DNA from: an uncultured Roseovarius sp.
Lineage (GTDB): Bacteria; Pseudomonadota; Alphaproteobacteria; Rhodobacterales; Rhodobacteraceae
Length of the DNA: 64,000 nucleotides
NCBI RefSeq assembly: GCF_913057115.1
Contig: NZ_CAJXNN010000017.1
Location: 1 to 64,000, forward strand
Direction of reading: 5' to 3'
The position numbers were made by a program, and so were the translations under genes. This document shows, one piece after another, positions 17,342 to 26,896 of this stretch; the stretch's first letter is position 1; each line of letters begins with the position of its first letter. The notes under the pieces were generated by a model. It saw nothing but the letters and a program-made list of their open reading frames with translations. It was not told the origin of the DNA and did no database searches.

Positions 17342-18624
17342 CATCCCCGACGACGACGGAACGCGAAGACACCCGGGCCTGGGTGTTGCACCCAGACATT
17401 CGCGGCCACGAGGCCGCGCGTGACGCCGAGCTTGCCTTGGAAGAGGCGATCTCGCTTGCCCATGCGCTGCCCGGACTTGACGTTGTCGGCAGTGAAGTCG
17501 TGCGCCTGCCCCGACCGCACCCCGGGATGCTGTTCGGCAAAGGCAAGCTGGAGGAGCTGAAAGAGCGGTTGGCGGCGCATGACGTGGGCCTTGTACTGGT
17601 CGATGGGCCGGTCAGCCCCGTGCAACAGCGTAATCTGGAAAAGGCCTTGGGCGTCAAACTCCTTGACCGCACCGGGCTGATCCTTGAAATCTTCAGCGAA
17701 CGCGCCGCGACCCGTGAGGGTGTTCTTCAGGTCGAGATGGCGGCGCTTTCCTATCAGCGCACGCGGCTGGTGCGGGCCTGGACCCACCTTGAACGTCAGC
17801 GGGGCGGGCTGGGATTCGTTGGCGGACCTGGGGAAACCCAGATCGAGGCTGACCGCCGCGCCATTGACGAACAGTTGGTGCGCTTGCGCCGTCAACTCGA
17901 CAAGGTGGTGAAAACCCGCGAATTGCACCGCGCCTCGCGGGCTAAGGTGCCTTTTCCGATTGTCGCCTTGGTCGGCTATACCAATGCGGGCAAATCGACA
18001 CTGTTCAACCGGATGACCGGGGCCAAGGTCATGGCCAAGGACATGCTTTTCGCCACGCTGGACCCCACGATGCGGCGCATCGAACTGCCCGGCGGCGGGC
18101 CCGAGGTGATCCTGTCGGACACGGTGGGCTTTATTTCCGATTTGCCCACTGAACTGGTCGCCGCCTTCCGCGCCACGCTTGAGGAGGTGCTGGCCGCCGA
18201 TCTGATCGTGCATGTGCGCGATATCTCGCACCCCGAAACCGAGGAACAGGCCGAGGATGTGCGCGCCATCATGGACAGCCTTGGAGTGTCCGAGGACACG
18301 CCGCAAATCGAGGTCTGGAACAAGATCGACCGGCTGGATAAGGCTGACCGTGACGCAGTGGTGACCCGCGCCGCGCGCCTGGATCACGTGCAGGCGCTTT
18401 CGGCTTGGACCGGCGAAGGCATGGACTCGCTGATCGAGGCGATCACCGAAGGCATCACCGAGGCCACACATGAAACGCACCTTTCGCTTGGCTTCGACGA
18501 GGGACGCAAGCGCGCATGGTTGTTCGAAAAAGGCGTCGTCGAGGATGAACGCCAGACCGAAACGGGATTCGACCTGACCGTGCGCTGGAGCGCCAAGCAA
18601 CAGGCGCAGTTCGAACAGCTTTAG
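17338..18624 (+). CDS. hflX: GTPase HflX (ribosome splitting factor)
   Basis: 428-residue GTPase with the N-terminal HflX domain ([13 protein letters not shown] and the glycine-rich [13 protein letters not shown]) and a G domain with G1 GYTNAGKST (about 218-226), G3 DTVGF (about 261-265) and G4 NKID (about 326-329). HflX rescues stalled ribosomes, for example under heat stress. The start is GTG, overlapping the hfq stop by 4 bases (GTGA), which implies translational coupling. Confidence 0.95.
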   Translation: MTSPTTTEREDTRAWVLHPDIRGHEAARDAELALEEAISLAHALPGLDVVGSEVVRLPRPHPGMLFGKGKLEELKERLAAHDVGLVLVDGPVSPVQQRNLEKALGVKLLDRTGLILEIFSERAATREGVLQVEMAALSYQRTRLVRAWTHLERQRGGLGFVGGPGETQIEADRRAIDEQLVRLRRQLDKVVKTRELHRASRAKVPFPIVALVGYTNAGKSTLFNRMTGAKVMAKDMLFATLDPTMRRIELPGGGPEVILSDTVGFISDLPTELVAAFRATLEEVLAADLIVHVRDISHPETEEQAEDVRAIMDSLGVSEDTPQIEVWNKIDRLDKADRDAVVTRAARLDHVQALSAWTGEGMDSLIEAITEGITEATHETHLSLGFDEGRKRAWLFEKGVVEDERQTETGFDLTVRWSAKQQAQFEQL

Positions 18625-18633
18625 GCCGGGATT

Positions 18634-18969
18634 CTAATGCGGTGTGGTGTTCGAGAACAGTTGAATTATCACGATTCCGCCCAGAATCATCCCAGTGCCG
18701 ATGATTGCCGGCATGTCCAGTTTCTGACCGAACATCGCGAAACCGATAATCGCGATAAAGACGATCCCCAAACCGGACCAGACCGCATAGGCGACCCCAA
18801 CGGGAATATACTTGAGCGTCAGCCCGAGAAGATAAAGTGCGACGGCATAGCCGACGACGGCCAAAAGGGTCGGCCCCAGCCGCGTGAACTGTTGGCTGGC
18901 CTGTAGCGCCGAGGTGCCCACGGTTTCAGCGGCAATTGCGAAGATCAGCAGAAGATACACATTGGTCAT
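18634..18969 (-). CDS. SMR-family multidrug/quaternary-compound efflux protein
   Basis: 111-residue protein with four hydrophobic helices. It has the family's essential glutamate in IAAETVGTSAL (about residue 14), the substrate-contact tryptophan in YAVWSGLG (about 63) and the usual C-terminal GMILGGIVII helix. It is the size of EmrE. The ATG at 18969 follows AAAGGACC. The protein probably works as a proton-coupled antiporter dimer; substrates are unknown. Confidence 0.88.
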   Translation of the reverse strand: MTNVYLLLIFAIAAETVGTSALQASQQFTRLGPTLLAVVGYAVALYLLGLTLKYIPVGVAYAVWSGLGIVFIAIIGFAMFGQKLDMPAIIGTGMILGGIVIIQLFSNTTPH

Positions 18970-19090
18970 GGGCTTGGTCCTTTCGCGTTTCAACGCCTTG
19001 CTACGCGCTTCGTTCTACCGGGGCAATGCGCAAGAAACGGGTCGCTTGAAGGGGGGCGCTCGGGTTGCATGACGGCAAGGAGATGCCGCC

Positions 19091-19687
19091 ATGTCCCAAA
19101 CCCTGATCGCGCTTGTTCTGTTCCTTTTCCCCTTGGCCTATAGCCCCGGGCCGGGGAACCTGTTTTTCGCGGCCAATGGCGCGCGTTTCGGCTTTCGCTC
19201 AACACTCAGGGCGACTGCGGGGTATCATTTGGCCACCTGGGCCGTGACAGCCTTGATCGGGTTTGGCCTTCTGGGCGCGCTTGAACTCGTGCCGGGGGCG
19301 TTTCGCGCCTTGCAACTGGCGGGGGCGGGTTATGTCTTGTGGATCGCTTGGAGGATGCTGCGGGCCGGCGTACTGGAACAAGGGGGCAAGGCGCGCCCGG
19401 CCTCATTCATGGATGGGGTCATCCTGCTTTTGCTCAACCCCAAGGCTTATGTGATCATCACGCTGATGTTCACACAGTTTCTGACCCCCAGCGCGGTCAA
19501 CCATGTGGTTCTGGTGCTGTTGATCACCACGATTTTCACCCTCAACAACCTGATTGCCTTTAGCCTTTGGACCTTGGCAGGTGACAGGCTGGCGGCCCTT
19601 TTCGCCCAAGACAGCAGCGCGCGGCGGCTGAACCTGCTTTTCGGCGGGATGCTGGCGGCGGTGGCCGTCTGGATGGCTTTGGCCTAG
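19091..19687 (+). CDS. LysE/RhtB-family exporter
   Basis: 198-residue inner-membrane protein with about six hydrophobic helices. The family motif near the N-terminus, PLAYSPGPGNLFFAANGARFGFRST, and the central LLLNPKAYVIITLMFTQF are typical of LysE-type amino-acid or metabolite exporters. The substrate cannot be read from the sequence. It has the same orientation as the next gene, with a 27-bp gap. Confidence 0.85.
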   Translation: MSQTLIALVLFLFPLAYSPGPGNLFFAANGARFGFRSTLRATAGYHLATWAVTALIGFGLLGALELVPGAFRALQLAGAGYVLWIAWRMLRAGVLEQGGKARPASFMDGVILLLLNPKAYVIITLMFTQFLTPSAVNHVVLVLLITTIFTLNNLIAFSLWTLAGDRLAALFAQDSSARRLNLLFGGMLAAVAVWMALA

Positions 19688-19714
19688 GCTAATGGCAAAC
19701 GCGGGAGAAACGCC

Positions 19715-20086
19715 ATGAGAACCGGACGATGCGAATGTGGCCAAGTGGCCTTTGAGGTTGACGAGGTCCGAGACACGGTGACCATATGCCATTGCAGCCA
19801 ATGCCGTCGGACGAGCGGCCATTTGTGGGGGTCCACCCATGCGCCATTCGCCGCGCTCCGGTTGACACGGGACGACGGGCTTCGGTGGTATGCCTCATCC
19901 GAGATCGCCAAGCGGGGCTTTTGTCAGTTCTGCGGGTCCAGCCTTTTTTACCGGATGAACGGTGAAGACGGTATCGGCATCGCCACGGGCTGTTTGGATG
20001 ACACGCGAGGCCTGGCTGTCAGCAAGCATATCTTCACCGACGACAGGGGTGATTATTATGATCTGGCTGAGGCTCCGGAAACCTAA
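19715..20086 (+). CDS. GFA/CENP-V family zinc protein
   Basis: 123 residues with the family zinc motifs: CEC near residue 6-8, CHCSQC at about 26-31, and a distal CQFC at about 70-73. The GFA fold includes glutathione-dependent formaldehyde-activating enzyme, but most members have no proven substrate. It overlaps the convergent MFS gene by 4 bp at its 3' end. Confidence 0.85.
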   Translation: MRTGRCECGQVAFEVDEVRDTVTICHCSQCRRTSGHLWGSTHAPFAALRLTRDDGLRWYASSEIAKRGFCQFCGSSLFYRMNGEDGIGIATGCLDDTRGLAVSKHIFTDDRGDYYDLAEAPET

Positions 20087-21288
20087 GCGTATTCCTCGGC
20101 CCTTTCGAGCCGCGTCATCAGCAGCCGCGCCACGCAAACGGCCAGCAAAACGCCCGTCAACAAGGGCAGGGGCGTGCCGTCAAAGGCCAGACCCACGGGG
20201 ATCGTCAGGATGACCGAGCCGACGGTCGCCAAGGCCCCCACGACACTGGCCGCCATGCCCGCCACATGGCCCAAGGGTTCCATCGCCAGCGCGTTGATAT
20301 TGCCCAGTGTCAGGGCCGCTTGAAAAAAGATCGTGGTTTGCCAAACAAGATAGACCGGAAAGCGCAGCCCTTCGGGCAGACCGACAAGGAAAAGGCCAAG
20401 CACCAGCGCGGTAAACCCGATTTGCAGGCCCAAGGTGACCGAGATCATCCGGCGCATGCCCAAGCGCATCACAAGTGCCGCGTTCAGAAGGCTGCCCGTG
20501 CCCGCACAGATCGCCATCATGAAGAACCAAAGCGGGAATTGATCGGCCCGGTCGAAGGTGACTTCGAAAAGCTGCTGGATTGAGCTGATCGAGCTGAAAA
20601 GCGTGGTCAGGCAGAGGGTCTGCACGGCGATGGAGATGCGCACCACCCTGGGGGCCAAAACCGCGCGCAGGGCCTCGATCAAGGCCTTTATGCGAAACGG
20701 GCGACGGGCCTCGGCTGGCAGGGGTTCGGCCAGTCGCAGGGTGAGCCAAATACTTGTGATCGTTGCGAAAATCAGGAAGCTGGCGAAAATCCCGCGCCAA
20801 CCGGTAAGCGCGATGATCCCGCTGCCCACCAAGGGGGCCACGGCGGGGGCGAGGGTGAACACCATCATCACGAAGCTGACGATCCGGGCCATTTCGCGGC
20901 CTGAATAGAGGTCACGGATAATGGCCAGCGGCACCACCCGCGCGGTGGCCGCGCCCAGCCCCTGAAGCACCCGGGCGGCCAGAATCAATTCCAGCGTCGG
21001 GGCCATGGCGGCCAGCGCCGCACCGGCCATGTAAACCGCGGCCCCCCAAAGGATGACCCGTTTGCGCCCGAAGCTGTCCGACAGCGGCCCGGTAAAAAAC
21101 GTGCCCACACCAAGACCAAGGATGAAGGAGGTGATGATCAATTGCGCGCGGTTCAGCGCGTCGGGTGTCAATTCCTGCCCGATGCGGGGCATGGCGGGCA
21201 GCATGGCGTCAATGGAAAAGGCCACCGTGGCCACCAGCATCGCCATGAGGGCCACGAATTCGACGCGGCCCGGGGTTTGGGCGCTCAT
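20083..21288 (-). CDS. Bcr/CflA-type MFS drug exporter
   Basis: 401-residue major-facilitator protein with twelve predicted helices. The loop motif GPLSDSFGRKRVILWGAAVY (about 66-85) is the MFS 'motif A'; the N-terminal AMLPAMPRIGQEL segment is typical of Bcr/CflA exporters. It shares a 4-bp overlap with the downstream end of the K+ channel gene upstream of it, so both are probably transcribed together. Confidence 0.86.
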   Translation of the reverse strand: MSAQTPGRVEFVALMAMLVATVAFSIDAMLPAMPRIGQELTPDALNRAQLIITSFILGLGVGTFFTGPLSDSFGRKRVILWGAAVYMAGAALAAMAPTLELILAARVLQGLGAATARVVPLAIIRDLYSGREMARIVSFVMMVFTLAPAVAPLVGSGIIALTGWRGIFASFLIFATITSIWLTLRLAEPLPAEARRPFRIKALIEALRAVLAPRVVRISIAVQTLCLTTLFSSISSIQQLFEVTFDRADQFPLWFFMMAICAGTGSLLNAALVMRLGMRRMISVTLGLQIGFTALVLGLFLVGLPEGLRFPVYLVWQTTIFFQAALTLGNINALAMEPLGHVAGMAASVVGALATVGSVILTIPVGLAFDGTPLPLLTGVLLAVCVARLLMTRLERAEEYA

Positions 21289-21659
21289 CGCTCGGAGCTT
21301 TCGGGCGTGTCGGGGTCGTTGGCGGCTTCGGGCTCGGCCTCATGGTCCGGGTGGCGATGGCCCAACCGCGCGATGAGCCATTCGGTATGCTCCTCGCGCT
21401 TGCGCACCGCGAAAGCACCAAACTGCTGGATTGCCACGGCGAAGATGCCAAGTCCCACGAGAATAAAAACCGTGGTGCCGATCTTGCCCATCGGCGTGGC
21501 GGGAACCAATTCGCCGTACCCAACGGTGGAAAGGGTCACGACCGTGAAGAAATAGCTGTCGAGCCACGACCAGCCCTCGACATGGTGAAAAAACACCGTG
21601 CCTCCGGCGATGATCAACACCAGCATCCCCAGAAGGGTCAGGGCTTTGGCTCCGCGCAT
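21285..21659 (-). CDS. Two-helix potassium channel subunit
   Basis: 124 residues with two transmembrane helices flanking a pore loop that contains the K+ selectivity filter TVGYGE (about 45-50). The acidic, charged C-terminal tail (DHEAEPEAANDPDTPE) has no recognisable RCK domain. It probably assembles as a tetramer. It lies between the DsbA-family gene and the MFS gene, with overlaps or very short gaps. Confidence 0.85.
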   Translation of the reverse strand: MRGAKALTLLGMLVLIIAGGTVFFHHVEGWSWLDSYFFTVVTLSTVGYGELVPATPMGKIGTTVFILVGLGIFAVAIQQFGAFAVRKREEHTEWLIARLGHRHPDHEAEPEAANDPDTPESSER

Positions 21660-21663
21660 GGGG

Positions 21664-22308
21664 TTAGCCTTCCTCGGTCATTTGGCCGGTGATCTCGTCG
21701 ATCACCTTGATCCACAAGTCAGGGTCCTGCGCCCCGGGTACCGCATGTTGACCATTGACGATGAAGGTGGGGACCGAGGTAATGCCCATCTCGCGGAATT
21801 GCTTGTCGCGCTCAAGAATTGCCTGCTCATCAGCATCGCTGTCCAGAAGGCGGCGCACCACGGCGGCGTCCATTTCCAACCCATCGGCAAGATCGGCCAG
21901 AACATCGCGGTCGCCAATATCGCGGCCTTGCTCGAAATAGGCTTTGAACAGCGCCACGGCCATGGCCATTTGCCGGTCTTCGATGCCTGCCCAATGGATC
22001 AGGCGGTGCGCGTCCAGCGTGTTGGGCGTGCGTGCGATACCTTCGAAATTGATGTCGAGGCCCGCCTCCTTGGCTTTTTCCACCACCGGCAGATAGGCCT
22101 GCACCGCGCCGTCCTGCCCGCCGAACTTGGCCTCTAGGTATTCGCGGCGGTCCATGCCCTCGCGCGGCATGTCGGGGTTGAGCTGAAAGGGGTGCCATTC
22201 AATGGTGAAGGGGTGATTGGGGCGCTCGGCAAGCGCCTTGTCCAAAAGGGTTTTCCCGATGTAGCACCAAGGGCAGATCGGGTCGGAGATGATATCAAGT
22301 TTGACCAT
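21664..22308 (-). CDS. DsbA-family oxidoreductase (FrnE-like)
   Basis: 214-residue thioredoxin-fold protein with the active-site motif CPWC at about residues 12-15 (DIISDPICPWCYIG) and a cis-proline region TSVPTFIVNG near 170. No signal peptide is present, so it is probably a cytoplasmic FrnE or 2-hydroxychromene isomerase-like member. The start at 22308 is the first residue of the fold; it lies 14 bp inside the end of the upstream acyl-CoA ligase gene, so translation may be coupled. Confidence 0.86.
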   Translation of the reverse strand: MVKLDIISDPICPWCYIGKTLLDKALAERPNHPFTIEWHPFQLNPDMPREGMDRREYLEAKFGGQDGAVQAYLPVVEKAKEAGLDINFEGIARTPNTLDAHRLIHWAGIEDRQMAMAVALFKAYFEQGRDIGDRDVLADLADGLEMDAAVVRRLLDSDADEQAILERDKQFREMGITSVPTFIVNGQHAVPGAQDPDLWIKVIDEITGQMTEEG

Positions 22309-23824
22309 GTTGGGCCTTGTAGATCGGCCGCAATGCGCGACGCAGGAGTTTTCCGTTGGCGCCGGTCGGCAGCGCATCGAGGTGGTAAAAGCCGCGCGGG
22401 CGTTTGTAGGCGGCAAGGTTTTGGGTGACGTAGTCCTCAAGCGCGGCGGGATCAACCGGGTCGGGCGCGGTGTAGAAAGCCATGATCACGCGGGCGTCCT
22501 GTTTGACCTCGATGTCGGTCACTGCCGCTTGGGTGATGCCGGGGAAGGCATTGAGCACCGCTTCGACCTCCAGCGGAGAAACCCGAAAGCCGCCCGCATT
22601 CATCATATCGTCGGCGCGGCCCAGATAGGTGATGTCGCCTTGCGCATCCATCATACCTTGGTCGCCGGTGAGGAACCATTCGCCCTGAAACTTGTCGCGG
22701 GTGGCGTCTTCGGCCTTGAGGTAGCCCAGCATCAGGCCCGGATCGGTTTGATGGACCGCAATCGTGCCTTCCTCGCCAATCTCAACCGGGCCATTGTCAC
22801 CGATCACGGCCACGCGCCGTCCCGGTTGCGGGCGGCCCAAAGTGCCGGGGGTGGCCGGATGGTCGGGGCTGGCCGAAATGAAGGTGGAACATTCCGACAT
22901 CCCGTAAGCCTCGTGAATGGCGGTGCCTGTGGCCTTCTCCCAGTGCTGGCGGATGGTGTCGGAGAGTTTTTCACCGGCGGCCAAGCCATGCCGCAGTTTC
23001 GGCAGCGACAGGGGATTGCCCGTCAGCATTTTGCGGTAAACGCCGGGAGCGGCGGCAAAGATCGTCGCGTCATGGCGTTTGAGCAGCAGGGGCAGTTGCG
23101 CAGGTTCGATCCCCGCCTCAGGGATCAGGGCCGTGGCGCCCATCGTCCAAGGGTCCATCAACCCCGTGCCCAGCGTATAGGTCCAGTTGAAGGCCCCGGC
23201 GTGCAAAAGGCGATCCTCAGCGCGCAACCCGTACCAGCCCTGCATCATCATCTGCCGCGCCCAGATCGCGCGATGCGCGTGGCACACGGCGCGCGGCACG
23301 CCCGAGGTGCCGGAGGTATAGATGATATAGGCAAGGCGGTTGGGGTCGCCCATGTCGAAACCGGCGGGAGGCAGGTCGCGCATCGCCTCGAGGTCGGCTT
23401 GGTCGAGGATCGGCACATCCGTGTCGGGGCAGGCGATGCCGGGGCCACGCAGGATAAGCGCAGGCTCCAGCGTATCAATCATCTTGGCCACTTCCGGCGC
23501 GGTCAGCTGGCTTGAGGTGGGCACCGGCACGAGGCCCACGGCAATCGCGCCCAGGTAAGCGATGGGAAACTCCACCGTATTGCCAAGCCGCATCAGGACC
23601 CGGTCACCGGGTTTGAGGCCCATCTGCAAAAGCCCGGTGCCGGTGCCAAGCACAGCCGCCTTCAGGCGCGCATAGCTCCAGCGCTCCGAGCCACTCAGCC
23701 GCAAAACGGCCAGAGCGATCTTGTCAGGCGCGTCATCGGCCCGGCCCAGCACATGCGCGGCCAGATTGAAGGGCGCGGGGCAGGGGGGAAGAACATCGGA
23801 ATGGCTTTCAGACAGCATGCCCAT
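22295..23824 (-). CDS. Acyl-CoA synthetase (benzoate-CoA ligase-like)
   Basis: 509-residue adenylate-forming enzyme. The ATP-binding loop YIIYTSGTSGVPRAVCHAH lies at about residues 161-179, EAYGMSECSTF at about 300-310 and FLTGDQG near 390, with a C-terminal hinge and catalytic lysine in TGANGKLLRR. It most resembles benzoate or short aromatic acid CoA ligases, but the substrate is inferred only. An alternative ATG at 23818 is possible. The divergent XRE-cupin regulator 59 bp away is its probable controller. Confidence 0.85.
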   Translation of the reverse strand: MGMLSESHSDVLPPCPAPFNLAAHVLGRADDAPDKIALAVLRLSGSERWSYARLKAAVLGTGTGLLQMGLKPGDRVLMRLGNTVEFPIAYLGAIAVGLVPVPTSSQLTAPEVAKMIDTLEPALILRGPGIACPDTDVPILDQADLEAMRDLPPAGFDMGDPNRLAYIIYTSGTSGVPRAVCHAHRAIWARQMMMQGWYGLRAEDRLLHAGAFNWTYTLGTGLMDPWTMGATALIPEAGIEPAQLPLLLKRHDATIFAAAPGVYRKMLTGNPLSLPKLRHGLAAGEKLSDTIRQHWEKATGTAIHEAYGMSECSTFISASPDHPATPGTLGRPQPGRRVAVIGDNGPVEIGEEGTIAVHQTDPGLMLGYLKAEDATRDKFQGEWFLTGDQGMMDAQGDITYLGRADDMMNAGGFRVSPLEVEAVLNAFPGITQAAVTDIEVKQDARVIMAFYTAPDPVDPAALEDYVTQNLAAYKRPRGFYHLDALPTGANGKLLRRALRPIYKAQHGQT

Positions 23825-23883
23825 GGCTTAGGCCGCGTGTCCCTGAGTTGCAAGTGGCCCGGCCTCTGCGTATAGGGTTGAAC

Positions 23884-24507
23884 ATGCAGAAAACGACGCC
23901 CGAAAACCTGATCCGTGTCGCCCGTGAAAACGGCCAACAGGAAGCGGCTGAACCGCTCAACCTTGGCGAGCGGGTGCGCGAGTTGCGCACCGCGCGTGGC
24001 TGGACACTGGAACAGGCGGCCAAACAAGCGGGGCTGGCGCGCTCGACCCTGTCCAAAATCGAAAACGGGCAGATGTCTCCTACCTACGAGGCGCTGAAAA
24101 AGCTGGCCGTGGGTTTGGAGATTTCCGTACCGCAGCTTTTCACCCCGCCGCAGCGCGAACAGGTCAATGGCCGAATGTCGGTGACCAAGGCGGGCGAGGG
24201 CACGCATCAGGCCACCGCCACCTATGAGCACGAATTGCTGGGCGAGGCTCTGACCAAGAAGCAGATGCTCCCTTATCGCGCCCGCATCCGCGCCCGCGAT
24301 ATCGCCGAATTCGACGGCTGGGTGCGCCATGACGGCGAAGAGTTTCTTTATGTCCTCACCGGGGTCGTGCGGCTTTATACGGAATTTTACGAACCCATCG
24401 AGATGCGCCGCGGCGACAGCGCCTATTACGACGCCACCATGGGGCATAACGTGATCTCGGTCAGCGACGAGGACGCGACGATCCTCTGGGTGACCTCGCT
24501 GGTGTGA
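23884..24507 (+). CDS. XRE-family transcriptional regulator with cupin domain
   Basis: 207 residues. A helix-turn-helix (LGERVRELRTARGWTLEQAAKQAGLARSTLSKIENGQMSPTYE is its span, about 22-64) is followed by a C-terminal cupin barrel (about 130-200; EEFLYVLTGVVRLYTE, GDSAYYDATMGHNVISV). Such regulators sense small molecules through the cupin. I chose the ATG at 23884; an upstream in-frame start at 23848 is unlikely. It is divergent from the acyl-CoA ligase and next to the Liv importer genes. Confidence 0.86.
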   Translation: MQKTTPENLIRVARENGQQEAAEPLNLGERVRELRTARGWTLEQAAKQAGLARSTLSKIENGQMSPTYEALKKLAVGLEISVPQLFTPPQREQVNGRMSVTKAGEGTHQATATYEHELLGEALTKKQMLPYRARIRARDIAEFDGWVRHDGEEFLYVLTGVVRLYTEFYEPIEMRRGDSAYYDATMGHNVISVSDEDATILWVTSLV

Positions 24508-24514
24508 GGCGCGC

Positions 24515-24534
24515 AAGGGCTTTGCAAAGCCCTT
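24515..24534. terminator. 20-bp perfect palindrome between convergent genes
   Basis: AAGGGCTTTGCAAAGCCCTT lies between the stop codons of the XRE-cupin gene and the convergent livM. It can form a stable hairpin on either strand but has no adjacent T-run. A bidirectional transcription end signal is likely. Confidence 0.5.
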
Positions 24535-24556
24535 GGCCCTGTTGCAACCGGTATGT

Positions 24557-25861
24557 TTACCGCCCCGGGATCAGACCCCGAGGGCTGAACCGCAGCACCA
24601 GCAGCAAGATCACCCCCATGGTCAGCAGGCGCATATGCGCCGCACTTTCCAGAAGGTGTTCTTTCAGGGCGCTGCCCTCGGACAAGGGGGCGGTGACAGT
24701 TTGCAAGACCCACAGGCCCATCGGCTCCACCTGCACCCAGAGAAACCAGATCAGGAAACCGCCCAGCACCGCCCCGAAATTGTTGCCCGATCCGCCGACA
24801 ATCACCATTACCCAGATCAGGAAGGTGAAGCGCAGCGGTTGGTAGGATGTCGGGATGAACTGCCCGTCCAACGTGGTCATCATCGCGCCGGCGATCCCAC
24901 AGACCGCACTGCCAAGGATGAACACCTGCAAGTGCCGGCGGGTGACGTCCTTGCCCATGGCCCGCGCGGCGGTTTCATTGTCGCGGATGGCGCGCATCAT
25001 CCGGCCCCACGGGCTATTCAGGGCCAATTGCGCAAGAAGCAGGATCACGATGAGCACCACGGCAAAAAGCGCCGCATAGCCCAGTTTCACACTCAGCGAC
25101 GAGGCGGTCACGGGGTCAAACCCCAGTCCCGTCACCCGATCCACGAAGCCGGGATCGTTCTGCAAATCGACCTCGTAAGGGACCGGGCGCGGCAACCCGT
25201 TGACGTTCTTCACGCCGCGCGCCAACCAATCCTCGTTTTTCAGAACGGCAAGGATGATCTCGGCAATCCCGAGCGTCGCAATCGCCAGGTAATCACTGCG
25301 CAGCCCGAGGGCCGCCTTGCCGATGATCCAAGCGGCCCCCGCGGCCAAAAGCCCGCCCACCGGCCAGGCCATCAAGACCGGCAGGCCAAGCCCGCCAAGA
25401 TATCCCGTGGCGGCCGGGTTCACGTCCTCGACCGCCTCGACACCAAGGTCGAACACTCCGCGATAGGCAAAGAAACCGCCAACCAGGATGACGAGCATCA
25501 CAAGAACGCGCAGGCGTCCGGCGGCCATACGATTGTAGGCCAGCCCCGCCGCCACGATCACCGCCGCGCCAAGCAGCAAGCCGGCGAGGACGTTGATACC
25601 TCCCGCCGCCCAGGCCTCGGGCACCGGCGGCATCGAGACCAGAACCGCCGCCAGACCGCCAAGCGCCACGAAGCCCATGACACCGACGTTGAACAACCCG
25701 GCAAATCCCCATTGCAGGTTCAGGCCCAGCGACATGATCGCGGAAATCAGCCCCATGTTCAGGATCAACAGCGCCGTGTTCCAGCTTTGCACAAAACCGG
25801 TGCCGACGATCAAAAGCGCCACCAGCGCGAAGAGGCCCGTGTTTTTCACGCTCTCGCTCAT
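24557..25861 (-). CDS. livM: Branched-chain amino-acid type ABC transporter permease LivM
   Basis: 434-residue inner-membrane permease of the LivM family, with about ten hydrophobic helices. The conserved EAA-like segment LNSPWGRMMRAIRDNETAARAMGKD (about 307-331) contacts the ATPases. It overlaps livH by 4 bp. With livH, livF, livG and livK it makes a complete importer for hydrophobic amino acids or related carboxylates such as amides or aromatic acids. Confidence 0.9.
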   Translation of the reverse strand: MSESVKNTGLFALVALLIVGTGFVQSWNTALLILNMGLISAIMSLGLNLQWGFAGLFNVGVMGFVALGGLAAVLVSMPPVPEAWAAGGINVLAGLLLGAAVIVAAGLAYNRMAAGRLRVLVMLVILVGGFFAYRGVFDLGVEAVEDVNPAATGYLGGLGLPVLMAWPVGGLLAAGAAWIIGKAALGLRSDYLAIATLGIAEIILAVLKNEDWLARGVKNVNGLPRPVPYEVDLQNDPGFVDRVTGLGFDPVTASSLSVKLGYAALFAVVLIVILLLAQLALNSPWGRMMRAIRDNETAARAMGKDVTRRHLQVFILGSAVCGIAGAMMTTLDGQFIPTSYQPLRFTFLIWVMVIVGGSGNNFGAVLGGFLIWFLWVQVEPMGLWVLQTVTAPLSEGSALKEHLLESAAHMRLLTMGVILLLVLRFSPRGLIPGR

Positions 25862-26880
25862 ACCGCTTTCCCCCTGAAAAGGCCCGTCGGGCGGAACAGA
25901 AGCACGATCAGCAGGATCACGAAGCTGACCGCGAATTTATAGTTGGTCGACAAAAGCTGCACCAGACCATCCGGCTCCAGCGCCTCGGGTGTCAGATAGG
26001 TCAGCACCTTTTTCCACGCATAAGTGATCATCACTTCCGAAAAGGCGATGACGTAGCCACCGGCAATGGCGCCCAAGGGGCTGCCCAACCCCCCAACGAT
26101 CGCCGCGGCAAAGACCGGCAGAAGTAGCTGGAAATAGGTGAAGGGCTTGAAACTCTTGTCCAGCCCGTAAAGTGCACCCGCCACCGTGGCCAAAGCGGCC
26201 ACGATCAGCCAGGTCACCATCACCACCCGGTCAGGGTTGATCCCCGACAAAAGCGCCAGATCCTCGTTGTCGGAATAGGCCCGCATGCTCTTGCCCGTCC
26301 GCGTGCGGTTGAGAAACCAGAACAACAGCGCCACGACGATCACCGCCGTCACCACGGTGATGCCTTGGGTGGTTTTCAGGGCCAGCCCCTCGCGCAGCCC
26401 TGTCATCTCCTTGAAATCCCGGGCCGAAATGATGAAGCGTTCGCCATCGGCGAACCGCTGGTCCCCGGGGCCGATGATGAACCGGACAAGGCCATTCATG
26501 ATGAACATGACCCCGATCGAGACGATCACGAAGATCACCGGCTTGGCTTTCTGATCGCGGTAGAAGCGATAGACCAGCCGGTCGGTCACCAGAACCAGAG
26601 CCATACAGGCCATGATGCCGAAGGGCAGGGCCAAAAGCGCCGTGGGCAGCGGGCCGAAACTCACGCCCCCGGCTTGCAACCCCCATGTCACGAGGATCGT
26701 CACCATGGTGCCGAAGGCCATGGTGTCGCCATGGGCGAAATTGGAAAACCGCAGGATGCCGTAAATCAACGTCACGCCAAGCGCGCCAAGCGCCAACTGG
26801 CTGCCATAAGTCACCGCCGGGACCAGCACAAAGTTCGAAAGCGCCACGATGGCGTTCAGAAAATCGATCATTTCCGGCAT
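25858..26880 (-). CDS. livH: Branched-chain amino-acid type ABC transporter permease LivH
   Basis: 340-residue permease with LivH hallmarks: LGALGVTLIYGILRFSNFAHGDTMAFG (about 31-57) near the N-terminus and the cytoplasmic segment RTRTGKSMRAYSDNEDLALLSGI. It has several hydrophobic helices. It is coupled to livM downstream and sits after a small secreted-protein gene that interrupts the liv genes. Confidence 0.9.
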   Translation of the reverse strand: MPEMIDFLNAIVALSNFVLVPAVTYGSQLALGALGVTLIYGILRFSNFAHGDTMAFGTMVTILVTWGLQAGGVSFGPLPTALLALPFGIMACMALVLVTDRLVYRFYRDQKAKPVIFVIVSIGVMFIMNGLVRFIIGPGDQRFADGERFIISARDFKEMTGLREGLALKTTQGITVVTAVIVVALLFWFLNRTRTGKSMRAYSDNEDLALLSGINPDRVVMVTWLIVAALATVAGALYGLDKSFKPFTYFQLLLPVFAAAIVGGLGSPLGAIAGGYVIAFSEVMITYAWKKVLTYLTPEALEPDGLVQLLSTNYKFAVSFVILLIVLLFRPTGLFRGKAV

Positions 26881-26896
26881 TCCCCATGATATCGCA